Source: Aphelocoma coerulescens (taxonomy: Eukaryota; Chordata; Aves; Passeriformes; Corvidae). From it: DNA of 64,000 bases. Shown one piece after another: positions 1-11,722 of this stretch. Below the pieces are notes generated by a model. That model worked only from the letters and a program-made list of their open reading frames with translations. It was not told the DNA's origin and did no database searches. A program made the translations under genes and the position numbers. The stretch lies in contig NC_091017.1 of NCBI RefSeq assembly GCF_041296385.1, positions 8,736,001-8,800,000 on the forward strand. Direction: 5' to 3'. The first letter of the stretch is position 1. Every line of letters starts with the position of its first letter.

Positions 1-941
1 AAAGCAGGGAGTGTCGAGTATTGCTGTGCTGAGCAAGAGGCATTATAGGCTGTGAATGATTTGTGTGTTCTTGCATTAGGGTGACTGCACACCCACCTAA
101 AGTGGCAGTAGTGTGAATCTCCATCTGTGCCATTAGATGAAGCAGCATTATTTTAACGCTGAGGTGTTAGTTAACTTTATGTGTTGCCCGATCAATGCTT
201 CAATGTCCAAGTATCTCCAAGATAGTTCAGTGTGCTCTTTCTTTGTCAAGACCATCTGCATGAATATTTCAGTCTATGTAGACAAATGCCAAAAGTGCTA
301 GAGCATTCTACTTAGTCATACAATTTAAGAGATTTTAAATTGCTGTTGTACAAACTGATGTCACTTTGCTCAGTGTCAGCAGGTTTCACAGGGCTTGCTG
401 GCTGCTAACACTTCCTGGAAGTTTTTAAGAGTGAAGATCTTAGTAGAGCCAGCCCAACTTCTTATTATTTGCTGTTTTTATTATGTGTAGCTTGTGTGCC
501 TAACAGGCTAGGGTGGAAGAGAAAAACTTGTGCATGCTACTAATGTGTTATGCCATTATCTAGGTGCTTTGTTCAAATAGTTTTTTCTGTATGGTATGAA
601 TGATATTAACTATATTTTAATGTATTAGGTTGTCTTACTTGCATGAGTGTCAGTTTCTCCAGGCATTCCATTTTGGTGATCTCCTGTGTTCCTTGGGGAA
701 ATTGCAGCTGGCGATATAATTGCCTTGCGTTTATGAATGGGTCTGAAGTGAATGGGTCTGAAATGGACCACTTTAAATAAGATAACTGTGTATTAATGTT
801 GTTACTCCACTGGGCTCAGCATGTAATACTCTTTCAAGTAAGGGCTGGTGTTGCTTTGCTTGCATAGCAGAGAACAGGTGGCATAGAACAGTTTCTTGGA
901 TGAATTATAGTTATTTTACTCACTTCTCCTAACTTTTTATC
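1..941. other. AT-rich sequence without recognisable gene
   Basis: I see no exon, RNA gene or transposon here. The only local structure is a 15-bp unit beginning GAATGGGTCTGAA that occurs twice in a row at about 735-764 with two differences between the copies. The right edge is set by the start of the GC-rich LTR. Confidence 0.5.
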
Positions 942-1600
942 TGTCTTGGTTTTGGAGACAGCACTTCAGGAGGAAACACTCCAGAATGAGTGTCTCCTCC
1001 GAAGGGAAAAGGGCCTCCCCTTTTCCTTCACCAATGAGACAAATGGGTCAGAGCAAGTGAATGTGGAAAAAACAAACTGTTTATTAACACCTAACAAAAC
1101 AGGGTAGAACAGGAAAAAAAACCCCAAATCTCAAAATACAACAAATTCCCGGAGAGGGAACAGACACCCGGGCTCGGACCAGCCGGGGCCACCCCGCAGG
1201 CTCCCCGGACCGGCGAGGAGGGAAGGGAGGCAGTGAGGCAAGGGGGATGGAAAGGAAAAAAGAACAAGAGAAACGCAAGAGAACCTTTTCCCAGCTCTCC
1301 GGAACACAAAGAAACCCAAAGAGCAGCCCAGCGCTCCCGGCGCGCTCCCTCGCCAGCCCCAGAGCCCCCGAGCCGCTGGGCCCGGCCGCGGAACTGCCCC
1401 GCGCTGGCCCCGGGCCCGTCTCAAAGGCCCAGCGCCCTTGGGCAGCGAGCGGGCGGCTTGGGAATAAAGCGGCTTCAGAACGGCGCCCCGGGACAGGATG
1501 GACTTTCTGGTCTTTTCTACTCTCGCAGAATTGGAGAGAACATGCAACGTTTCCAGTGTGAAGCAGGAATCCAGCAGTCTGCCAAGTAAGCTCTTTTTTT
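942..1600 (-). mobile_element. GC-rich endogenous retrovirus LTR (solo, minus strand)
   Basis: On the minus strand this block reads as an LTR. A GC- and CpG-rich part (about 1150-1480) is followed by an AATAAA signal (plus-strand TTTATT at 1080-1085) and then a U5-like segment. The U5-like segment holds two adjacent hairpins and ends in CA at 942. The composition contrasts sharply with the AT-rich flanks. I recognise the general U5 pattern from songbird ERV LTRs but cannot name the family. The U3 start near 1600 is uncertain, and no matching target-site duplication was found by eye. Open frames of 104-138 codons cross the block on both strands; they are low-complexity products of the GC-rich DNA and resemble no protein I know. 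The alternative is a small CpG island with a host promoter, which the U5-like hairpins and polyadenylation signal make less likely. Confidence 0.6.
969..1026. repeat. Two adjacent hairpins in the U5 part of the LTR
   Basis: The first arm pair is GGAGGAAACACTC (969-981) against GAGTGTCTCCTCC (988-1000), with one mismatch over 13 bp. The second is GGAAAAGGG (1005-1013) against CCCTTTTCC (1018-1026), a perfect 9-bp stem with a 4-nt loop. The two are separated by only 4 nt. On the minus-strand transcript they would lie just 3' of the polyadenylation signal, in the part of the LTR that is also copied at the 5' end of the RNA. Confidence 0.75.
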
Positions 1601-4600
1601 AGAGACTGGCCTCAGATTTCTTTGGAACTTTGGTAACATTTGTTTGCATTGAAGCACCTGATTCTGTCCCTCTCAGCTTTGGAGGTCCTCCCACCGCTGT
1701 TTAAGTTCTTGATCAAGTTTGGCTGGTTTGCTTGGCTGGAGATTGACCAACCTGATGGAATAAGTCTTTCTTAATAACCTTTTGCTGCTTTTTTTCTTGC
1801 CGTCCTTTTGGCCATAGGTTGAATGTTCAATTCTAGTCTGTCCCCATGGGGAAGAGTGACAGTTGCTGCTTGTATTTAATAGAACTCATACAAATTTATT
1901 CTGCATTCGGACTCCGAAGAGATTAAAAAAAAATAACTGTGGTCTTATCCTAAAAAATAAAAGAATTCACTTGACTATTTATTCAAGCTGAGGGACAATA
2001 AGAGTAAAGACATGATTATGTAAAATGTGAATTTTTTATACACTAATTGGGAAGAAAAAAAAAACTTCTAAAGTATTTAAGTTAAAGGTTACCGTAGTAA
2101 GATAAGTGGAAGTAGAAGGAAATCAGTCTGTTAGATTAGATAATGATGGACTCTAGGTGTTCTGTCAGTCTTAGTGTCATAGCAGGTGTTTTGGTAAAAT
2201 AGTATTGTTCAACAACTCTTTGTTCAACAGGACACATACTCTGAAGTGAGGAAAAAACATGTTGCTGGTAATAACCAGACCCCACTGAAGAGAGGAAGTA
2301 GAGGTGGGAATCCTACCAAATATATGCTGAAAGGACCTGGGGCATTCCCTGCACAATGATGTTTTATTTAGGCCAGTAGAAGATGTAAAAAGAGTTGTTG
2401 CAGTATTGACAAGTACAAAATAACATGGTGCAAGATGCTTGGGGCAGACACTTGGCCTCACAGTGGGAGAATTGCTGAATTTCCTAAAGCAAAGATTAGG
2501 AAGAGGTGCATGGCATTCCATTAGCCTGAAGAGTAGCGCGGTGGAGAGGCGGTTCTGTACTGATCCTGGTAGCTCTTCCCAATCCATATCTTGTGGCAGG
2601 TAGTTTTCCTCCTTCTAAAAATTAAAACCTAATTTAGCCTGACACGAGTCACTGAACAGTCCATTGAAAAAGTTGTGTTTTGTTGAGCATTTCTTTGTGC
2701 AGAGTGCCAAATAAAGGGCCAGTTTCACAAATGTGCTGTCTGAACGGATAGGGATAACTCTGTGACTTTTTATGGGCATTTTGGAGTTCTCAGCACCACA
2801 GCTGAACAGACTCAATGACTATGACCTTTCTAGTCCATATTTGTACTTAAATACATGCGCCCAGCATTGAAATAAAATTTAGGATAATGAGAATATTAGA
2901 AATGTCATTAAAATCTGGAATGGACTCTTTCTCATGAAGTGCTGCTCAAAACTGTGCTTTCCCACACTTGCATTCCTAAGGTACCCCAAATGTTTGTATA
3001 ATTGCTTGGTGATTTAGATAAGGTACTGATGTAATTGAAAAAAATTTCATCCAAAAAAGTGGGTAGGCAGACTGTCCCTCAGAACCCAAACTTAAACCAA
3101 ATTGACCCTCTGAGTAAACCACACTTAATGTGTTAACCAGTAAGTGAATAATAAAACCATTGCTACTTAAAAACCAACCCAAACCCAGCAAATCTAGAAC
3201 TACTAATTACTTTTCTACAGATTCTTGGCTTCTGCTCATGCACCGCATTTCTTCCAAGAGAGAAACCTGGACCTTGGTGAAATCTGTTGTGCTTATGCCA
3301 TTGTTTTCACAGGAATTAACTTTGTATGGTTGACACAAGTGTGGTAAATGCTGGTGGGTCTGTAACCTGGTTCGACAGATGTGACAATGTGCAATTGTAA
3401 TATCATCTTGCAATTCTTGCTGACACATCAAATGGTACACCAGGAAACAAAAGAACTAGGGCAAAATATCATTGTTTGTTGCTGCTCCAAGCCCTTCTTT
3501 GCTGTTTCTTTCCTGTCTACCATCTAAATACAGCTTGCTAGTAAGAAGTTAAGGACAAAATATCGCTTAAAAGTAACTTTTAATGGCTTTTTGAAGAGAA
3601 CTTGTTACAGGGGATTGGTTTTAGGGGCTGGGAGACCAGACCTACACCACTTGGTGGTTGTAAAACATGAAAAAATATTTACTGAGTGAGGCAGGGACAG
3701 TGGATGGGTAGTGATTTCTCTTCAGTCCAGTTCAGACTGACACCACAGACCCAGGGGAACAGGATGCTCACCCTGGCAGCTTAATGTATAAGTCCTGGCC
3801 GATGGCTGTGGCCACTGCATAGCAGTTTCACCTAGGGCCCTGCTCTCTACAGGGTGTCAGAAGTCAGTCTGTGGTGTTAGCCCAGAGGAGCTGTTGTTTT
3901 AACTAATGATTTTCAAGATTATATTGCTGGTGTAAATTGTCAGTGGCCTTAATGACTGCAGGGCCCTCAAGCTGATCCCTCTGATGACTGCTTCTGTGTG
4001 TAAGGGCACTTAGTGACTGTTCTGGGGTTTCTTTTCCCATCTGGATTCCCACCCCAACTATATTACAGAAATGTGATGCTGACAGCAGTTACCAACAATG
4101 ATGTTTATTCCTCTTTTTGTTTTTCCAGCTCGTAATGGCTTAACCTGGTCACTTGGAGCCAGGCAGATATGGTCAAAATCTCATTTACTTGAGCAGTGCT
4201 TTTGGCCAGCCCTTTAGCCTGTGACAAACCTGTACCACTACAAGGGGTATATTTAAATAATTACAACATTGTATTATTAGCAGCATACATTAAATCTAGA
4301 AGTAAATATTTATTGAGACAAATGTTTAACCCTAAACTTGGTCCCTTATTAATGGCACTGTCCATCTGGTTGAGACAAAAATGCCTGTCAATCTTAATTT
4401 ACTAGTTTTAAATTATACCCTCTATGTCCCTGTGTGTCAAAGAAAATGCCACAAAGAGGAGTCATGTTGGTGGGCAGATAGCTGATGAATAGGAATCTTG
4501 ATATAAACAGAGTTTGGGTTTGGATATTTTCTCGCTGTCTCAATCAGCCTGTACTACAAGCTAGTGCTTTTCCTTCAGAAATGTACCCCAAAAAGTAAAC

Positions 4601-5055
4601 AAAATACTCTTCTGTATTAAAGTGTTAGTCAGCATATAGCTCTGAAAAAGGCTGCCACAAAGAGTCATATTGGTTGAATTTAATAGTTCATGCATTGTAA
4701 ACGCTGAAATTGGATATGTCACTGAAAGCTGCTCTTTGGCAGTTTTAGTTCGCATGACCTGCATTTTCTCAGCACATCACTACAAGTCCTGCTGATCTTC
4801 CCCTGACACCACTTGAACAAGATCTTTCTAATGGGTACTTTTTTTTCCCTTATTTTCCTTACTATTCCTCCCCTCACCATGTATTAGGTAGTAACATGCT
4901 TTCCTTGGAAACTGGAGCATGCATTTCATCTCCTGCTATTTCCTTCTTCAGCAAATTTATTTTAGTGCCACAGCAAGGGAATGCTATCTTGTGCTGCTCA
5001 GTGGTGTAATATTCAAATGGGTGATATGCTTGAAGCTGCCATATTGTGCATTGGC

Positions 5056-5110
5056 AAAAAAAAAAAAAAAAAAAAAAAAAAGAAGGGAAAAAAAAAAAAA
5101 GAAAAAAGGG
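5056..5110 (+). repeat. Long interrupted poly(A) tract
   Basis: An uninterrupted run of about 26 A is followed by short G interruptions and further A runs. It could be the tail of an old retroposed copy, but nothing recognisable precedes it, so simple A-rich low complexity is the safer label. Confidence 0.9.
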
Positions 5111-8100
5111 TAAAAAGAATTTTATGTTTTTGAGAGAATTCTGCCCTCAAGGCACTCTGTATACTGTAGCTGCCCTGGTCTATCAAGGGGAGCTTAGCAG
5201 CAAGATATAATCTTAAAATTCAGATGGCAGCAAGTTTCTGATTTTTCCAACTGGCATAGTCTGGGGTGCAGCTCAGGCAGACCATGCTGAGCAGCTCTTT
5301 GCTTGGCTCTAAGACACACTGTTCAGTTCAGCTCCTTCCATGCAGCTGGAAGGGTTAGTTAGGATGGCAAGAAAAGTGTGTGTGGGGGGATGCTCTCTGT
5401 GTCAAAGTATGGACTTTTGAAGGGTATGCTTGCGTTTCAAATTTGCATTCAAATCAGCCAGTCATACTTAAAAAGATACACTCATGAAACAGTTTGGCCT
5501 GAGAGAGATTATTTATAACATACCAGGTGGTAAGAACAGACAGGTGTTAGAAAAGTGACACCACAGCTAATTTATGGGGCCAAAAAAAGAAGAAAACTCT
5601 GTGAGGAATCTCTTTGCTACAGGTTTACTCAACAGTGTTGAGCACATTAAAAGCTGTTGTAGGCTTCAGGTATTATCAGCAGGCCTTTAATGCCAGCAAT
5701 CCTGCTATGATCTGCAGTGTAGCAGTAAAAAAGCCAGAAAAGAGGCTTAGTTTTTCTCCTGTGCACCTAACAATGAACACCGTAAGTTTGTTTTACTGTT
5801 ATTTCAGAGCATATATTGTAATCTAACTAGTTATTAGAGTCAGTGAAATGATATTTGGAAGACCTCTCAGAGAGCAGCCAGCAATTTGAGGTCAAAACCC
5901 AAGAAGAATGACAACTGGTGAGTTCATGTCTGATTTGGATCAGGATTTCTGAAGCAGGATCTCCCCAGAAGGATCACAGCTTTGATTTTTGGGTGTAGCT
6001 TTTTAGGAAACTGTCTGCAGTAGCTGGGAAGGGAACTTATTCTGTGCTTATGCTTGTTCTTAACCAGTGCACATTATACTGTGAAGTGTTCCTCATTAAC
6101 AGGGGTCTTCTTTAACTTCGGTTTTTAGGATACAAAATTGTACTGCCTGAAACATCGTTCTTTCCAGTCAGACCAGTATCTTGTCTCTAAACGAAAGGGC
6201 TAAATTTTGACACTGGCTAGATAATTGCAGATTATGCTACCTGTATATAGTTGAGGTTTGTAGATTGACCTCGCTCTGAAGTATCAGGATTTTATTCCAA
6301 CAATGTCACTTTTGATATGAAAGAGGATATGAGATGTTGAGCTCTGAGCTGGTAGCACAGCAGAGATTTCAATAAGCATTGGCATGGATTGGCAGTGATT
6401 TTGTGATAGTCTTTGACAGCAGTAGGGGATTTATATCTCACTTCTAATAGTGAAATGTATATTACATATGAAATATTTTACTCAGCAACATTCCTTTTGA
6501 ACATTGGTTCCTTCAGTTTAGGTTTTTCCTTGGCTATATTTGGACACATGGAACTTGGAAGGATGATGTGATTTGGTACTACACATATTGCTGCTATGAC
6601 AGTGGAGATGTCACACAGCTGTGTTCTCAACAGCCAGATCTTTGCTACTGGTTAAATATTCAAAGATGTTGCAACAGTTCTTAAAGCCGTAAAGATAATT
6701 ATGTTGAAGAATGTTCATAACTAACATGCAAAAAGAGATCCAATAACTTGGACTGTTTAAGTAAATCAGAGGGAGGAAAATGCCACACTGGAAACTTCTT
6801 TAACCTTCTCACATTTTTAGTGCAACTATGGTCCTACAAAGCTGCTTGATTTGGAAACAAATTTACAGAAGTAATAGGCATATATGTGCATATAAATAGG
6901 AATAAATGCATATAAATGGCTATCTTCCAGCCTATATTTAACAGTGGATCAAGTACAGAATGCTTTTCCCATATCCTTTATTTCCTTTGAAACAGTACTT
7001 TTCATGACAAGTTCCTCTCTGTAGATTGTTCTGTTAACTTTCTTCCATCTGTATCTCCCTTTAGCCCCAGGCTGTTAAAAATGAGACAGTTTTTGAATGA
7101 ATAATGCTTATGTGATGACTTTTTTATATGATTAAAGAAAGTGTGGGATGATATTTTGGTACCCTTTTTTTTTTCCCACTTCACTAATGATGATATATAG
7201 ACTGTAAGATTTTCTAAGGAAGAAAGAAGGAATAATACTGTTCCTGTTTGATCCTGTTCCTTGGTAGGAATCAGGTCCTGTTTTGCCTTTGCTCATTTGG
7301 GCTCAAGCTTTTTCTAAAGATGATAATTGATATTTGTCTTAATATTGATTCCATTGGAGGAAAATATTTTCTATACTTCTGCTAAATTAAAAGTATCCTA
7401 TAACTTGAGCATGCAGAAAGAAATAGAGCAAATGTTATTAACATAAAAATCTTAAAATTTAAGAGCTTAATATCCCTTAATTCAGTATCAGGTTACAATT
7501 AATAGCAGTGGCGTTTTGCTGCTAAACTCAAATCTACTATTTATGCTGTATTTCTATAATATAAGCTATATAGATCTCTGTTGACAGAGTTTGTGAGTGT
7601 CAATATAAAAAAATGAACATTTTTTCAGAACTACCTGTAGCTCATATTACATTTGGCCTTTCATTTATGCAAGCAACTAATGATGTGAAAGTTAGTTGTT
7701 TAATGGAACAGACTTTCAAGGGTTTTAATTATTCAGAGGATAATAAAGGCAAGAGTCAGAAAATGTAATGTTAAACAATGGATCAACTTCATATCCCTGA
7801 CACTCAGTGGAGCTATTTTGAAGTTAATGAATCTCTTTGTTTCACCCTTATCTGCCAAAAAGAAAAGTAAACAAAACCCATGAACTTCCCTCAAAGAAAT
7901 GCTTTCATTGACTCTAATGGAGCTATTGGCATTAGTAAATCTATCTGTGATTTAAAGAATTAGCAATCTGTCCTCTCAATGTGTGTGCTGTTCAATTAAA
8001 TGTTGAGAAATGGATAAGCATATAGGCAGCCAAAGCTTTAGGTTACTGAATGAGATATTTTAAAGTAGTTGAAAGCTTTAGGGAGTTTAAACTTACAAAA

Positions 8101-9190
8101 AACCCGCCAGCCAATGAAAAAAAAAAAGAAAAAACCCCAAACCACAAGTTTGCTCCGTTCCAGTTGGAGAATATCTGGGATGTTCTGTGACAGGAAAATT
8201 AATCCTACTTGTTTGTTTAATGGAAGTCCTTAATTACTTTTGATATTCAAGGAAGTACAGAATAGAATTTAAGGTATCAGCCAAGGTTTAATAAAATAAA
8301 TACGAAAATGTGGAAAGCAAGGAAAGGCTTCCAAACCTTTTAGCTGTTGTGATGGAGTTTAATTATCTATTTCCCCCTTGTTCAAAACGCTGGGTTTGAC
8401 TCAACAGAGACCCCCCCCAGCATTTTGGTGCCGTGTTGGTTGATGAAGCACTCGGACAGATGGAGCTGGGTGTGATCGTCACCTTCCCTTCAGCCAAGCA
8501 AACCAGGTAATTTCATTAGTCCATCAGTGACACATCTCAGTGATTGGTCTGAAGTTGCTCGTGGTAGCAGCTGAAGTGTGTACATGCATGTACAACTGTT
8601 CATCATGTGAGACCCGGCTGGCAGTGTGCCCAGGGGTGGCATTGGTCAGCTGGCTGCTGACCCCTGGCCCTGTGTGGTGGCTGTGGGGGATTCTGTGGGT
8701 GCTCTATCATTGGCACTTTGCTTTTTTTCAGGAGAGCAGCACAAAGTTTGTAGTCTGCATTAGAATTTATCTGGTGTGTTGAGAGAAACTTGAACTTAAT
8801 TTAGGGACTGAGAGGCAATGGTAGAGTCATTAAATTTTTAATGAGCAAAAATGATCAGGCACATCACTTTGTTCATCACATTTGTGTGTTGTCTTTTTTT
8901 TATACCTATGTCTTTCCCATTTTCTGATTAAGATCTGTAGGCATACAAAGACCTTTAGAATTATGGCTCTGATGTGAACTTATTTTCTTATAGCTGTGCT
9001 GGGTAATTGCTAAGGTCAGGGAAATGTGAGTTATGGCGACTTCAGCCTTTTAAGGAAACTATTTGCATTGATCTTTAAAAACAAACCGTTTTCTCTGTGT
9101 GAAATGAGTAGGTCTTGGTTCAATTGCTGGTAAAGAAATGAAAACATTGCATATCAGATGACATAGTTGGGATTTTCCCACATAGGTCAC

Positions 9191-9236
9191 AGTCTCAGAC
9201 ATGTCAGTCTCAGTCTCAGTTAATCTCAGACATGTA
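9191..9236. repeat. Short tandem CAGTCTC-like repeat
   Basis: The motif TCTCAGACATGT occurs at both ends of the patch with CAGTCTCAGTCTC copies between them, giving an imperfect minisatellite of roughly 46 bp. No known function. Confidence 0.6.
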
Positions 9237-11167
9237 AAACTAATAAAAGGGATTAGTTTTATTCATTTACTCATTCTCTAAAGACATTTCATTCACCATA
9301 GATACAGGTATGCTGGCATGAAGAGGCTTTGGTGATATGTCAGCAGAGTTCAGATATGATTTGCTATACGTATTGGACTTCTTACACTAAAAAACTCCCA
9401 GAGCAAAGTCTGCAGCTATGTATTTCTCCAGAGAGCTATGGAATATATTTGATGATTTTTTAGAGGAACTGAAATTTTCATCTCTTTCTTTGACGTATTG
9501 TGGTGAAACAATTCAGTGCAAATCCTGGGGAGGAGGTTAATTATTAAAAACCAAAGTAACAAGTGATAGTAGTTACAGAGGGATCGAAGGATAGCAATAA
9601 TAAAAAATAACATTGATGCATCAAGAATAAGGTGAGTTGTTCTTTCCATGCTTATCGACTTTAGATACAACCTCATAGAAGAAAGTTGTTTATACATTGT
9701 GATTAACCCTCCCCCCCCCCAAGTTTTGATTTTATGCTGTTATGCTGTTTGTTTTACATTGGGTAGGGTCTTGTGCACTTGTACCTGAACAGTTTGCTTA
9801 GAAATAGCACAGAAGTGTAATGAATGCCCTTTATCTGTAGTAGCTTTGTATTTTAAAATCAGCTAAGGAATGTCTATCCTTGTACAAGTGTGTATATAGT
9901 CATATTTGTCTCCTGTTATCTCACAATTTATGCTGTTGGGCCTTTTTTCAGCATGTCAAGCAAGCTATTAACATGCACTTCAGTTTATAAATATCCTGGT
10001 AATGATGTTTCTGATTTCCTACTTCTGCGAAATACAATAGGCTAAGATTTTCTGGTTTAAAAATTTAACGTCATGCAGGATTATTTGGAAATGAAAGTCA
10101 CAATTGAAACTGTGTTCTCAATGTCTTGTAATCTGTACTGAATAGTCTGGAGTTTTTTGTAACTCCCAACTTTCATCTAACACTTAAATTCTGAGCCCAT
10201 TCTGGGCTTCTCAACACATTTCCCACTGGTCCTCCACTGCACCTGCTATGCTGCCATCAGCCATTAATGTTCAGATGAAGCCAACAGCTTGTTAGGACGT
10301 GTCTGAGACATTCAGCAGTGCAGATGGCATGTTCTGTCTGCTTCTATCAGTAACATCTGGCAGCAGTCAGATGTGAGAAAGCCCAAATGAGAATGAGAGA
10401 GATAATGTTTTTAAGTTGAATTGAATAAATAATTTTTTCAGACAAATTATTGTCGTTTGCTTGAGGTCATAAAAAAAAACCATGTGAATGGAGGGAAGAA
10501 TTAGTTTGCTTGGTTGGATGAATTGAATGAATTGATACATTGTGTGGACTTCCAATTCAATTTTTGAGAAATTCTGTAAGTTGGTTTAGAGCTTAATATA
10601 TTGATTCTGTAGTACCTAGGGAGTTTTCTCCTTAACTATCCCCAAGAATCTATTGAGCTACACACTAGGCAGATGGCTGTGAACCAGCTTTTCCACACTG
10701 TTAGTAGCTTGGCTATTGGTCTCAATGCAATTTTAAGATGGTTTCTAACTGTATTTGGGATTGTTCAGATCAGATTCAAATGGCACTGTTTCCTTCTGAA
10801 TGACCTTGGTGTTGTTATGAAGAGCCTGATGATGATGATTGACTCTGCCATCTCATCACACAGACAAGAATATTCAGACTTCTTTCTTTCTGAATCAAAT
10901 GCTTTTTCCCTCATACCTTATCCTTTAAAAATCCTTAGTGTGGTAAGATGTAATGTAGTGTCCTTCACAAACCTTGTACTAGGTAAAAACTACAGCTTGG
11001 TAAACAGTAAGCCCACACATGCAAAAGCAGAATCTGTGCCACAGAGAAATGATAGCCTGCATAATTCTCAATCATCTCAGTTTTGACTGGAGACAATTTT
11101 GCATTCTTGATTTTTGTCAGTTAATTGCTACTATTAGCAATGCAAATGGATGAACACTAAAGGAGGG

Positions 11168-11224
11168 GAAAAAAACCAAACAAACAAACCAAACAACAAA
11201 TCAAAACAAATGACCCAAAAAAAC
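11168..11224. repeat. AAAC-rich low-complexity patch
   Basis: A run of CAAA and CCAAA units. Similar patches recur near 50203, 62397 and 62641. Confidence 0.7.
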
Positions 11225-11384
11225 TTGAGGTAGAAGAAGGAAGGTGAGGGAGTTTGGCTTCCAAGGTTGGCTGAGTGATTTGACTGTTTTCCCCTCCAAC
11301 CTTCCATTTTCCTTCAGTTCTTAAAAAGTTTTGGTCTTGATCCATGAACAGTTTTGCTCTTGCTCTTCCTGGTTTCAAGGTGGG

Positions 11385-11722
11385 AGCACTGGGAGAGGGC
11401 AGTGAGCTCTGAGCACTGGATGTGATGGAACATCCCTCTGGTCAACTTGACTCACCTGTCCTGTCTGTGTCCTCACTCAGCTTCTTTCTTACTCCCAACC
11501 TATTTGTTGGGGAAAGGAGGTGAAGAGAGTATGAAATAGAGAAAGCCTTGGTGCTTCATAAAATGCCTTTTTCCCCCCCACCTTTGTTGTGTCCACTTCA
11601 TTGCTCAGAAAGAGACACAACAACGTTGTGTCCTCAACGCAGTTTTAGCCACAAACTCAAAACACAGCACCATATGGGCTTTTGTGAAGAAAGTTAATTC
11701 TGTTCCAGCCAGATCCAGTATA
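11385..11722 (-). mobile_element. Decayed LTR fragment (minus strand)
   Basis: Read on the minus strand, the right edge begins TACTGGATCTGGCTGG and continues with GAATTAACTTTCTTC and GTGCTGTGTTTTG. These follow the order of blocks in the well-preserved LTR at 30672. Further in, a stretch near 11430-11450 corresponds to the other LTR's GACCAAAGGGATATTCCA block. The TATA box and R-U5 part are not recognisable, so this is an old, truncated copy. Orientation is clear; the left edge is approximate. It contains a short hairpin, GACACAAC against GTTGTGTC, near 11614-11632. Confidence 0.6.

Larger units (their letters stand above)
1601..11384. other. Long AT-rich stretch without recognisable gene
   Basis: About 9.8 kb with no transposon or gene that I recognise. 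Open frames are short; the longest is 137 codons at 10673-11086, and a 136-codon minus frame lies at 2177-2587. Neither resembles a known protein. Local items are an A-tract at 5056, a duplicated TCTCAGACATGT in a small tandem patch at 9191-9236, a C-run near 9708, and an AAAC-rich patch at 11168. Two splice-bracketed stretches (3221-3343 and 8421-8506) are discussed separately and are not called as exons. Confidence 0.45.

Noticed and set aside
1131..1547. 138-codon minus-strand open frame
   Set aside because: It lies in the GC-rich LTR, is rich in Gly, Pro, Arg and Ala, has antisense open frames of similar length, and resembles no protein family.
3221..3343. Splice-bracketed 123-bp stretch with TACTAAT branch-like site and TTTTCTACAG acceptor
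   Set aside because: Although one frame is open, the donor (GTG|GTAAAT) is modest, the peptide is unrecognised, and open stretches of this size are common by chance.
3735..3890. Inverted match of GTCTGTGGTGT about 120 bp apart
   Set aside because: Only 11 bp pair and the flanks do not extend the stem; within chance expectation for 64 kb.
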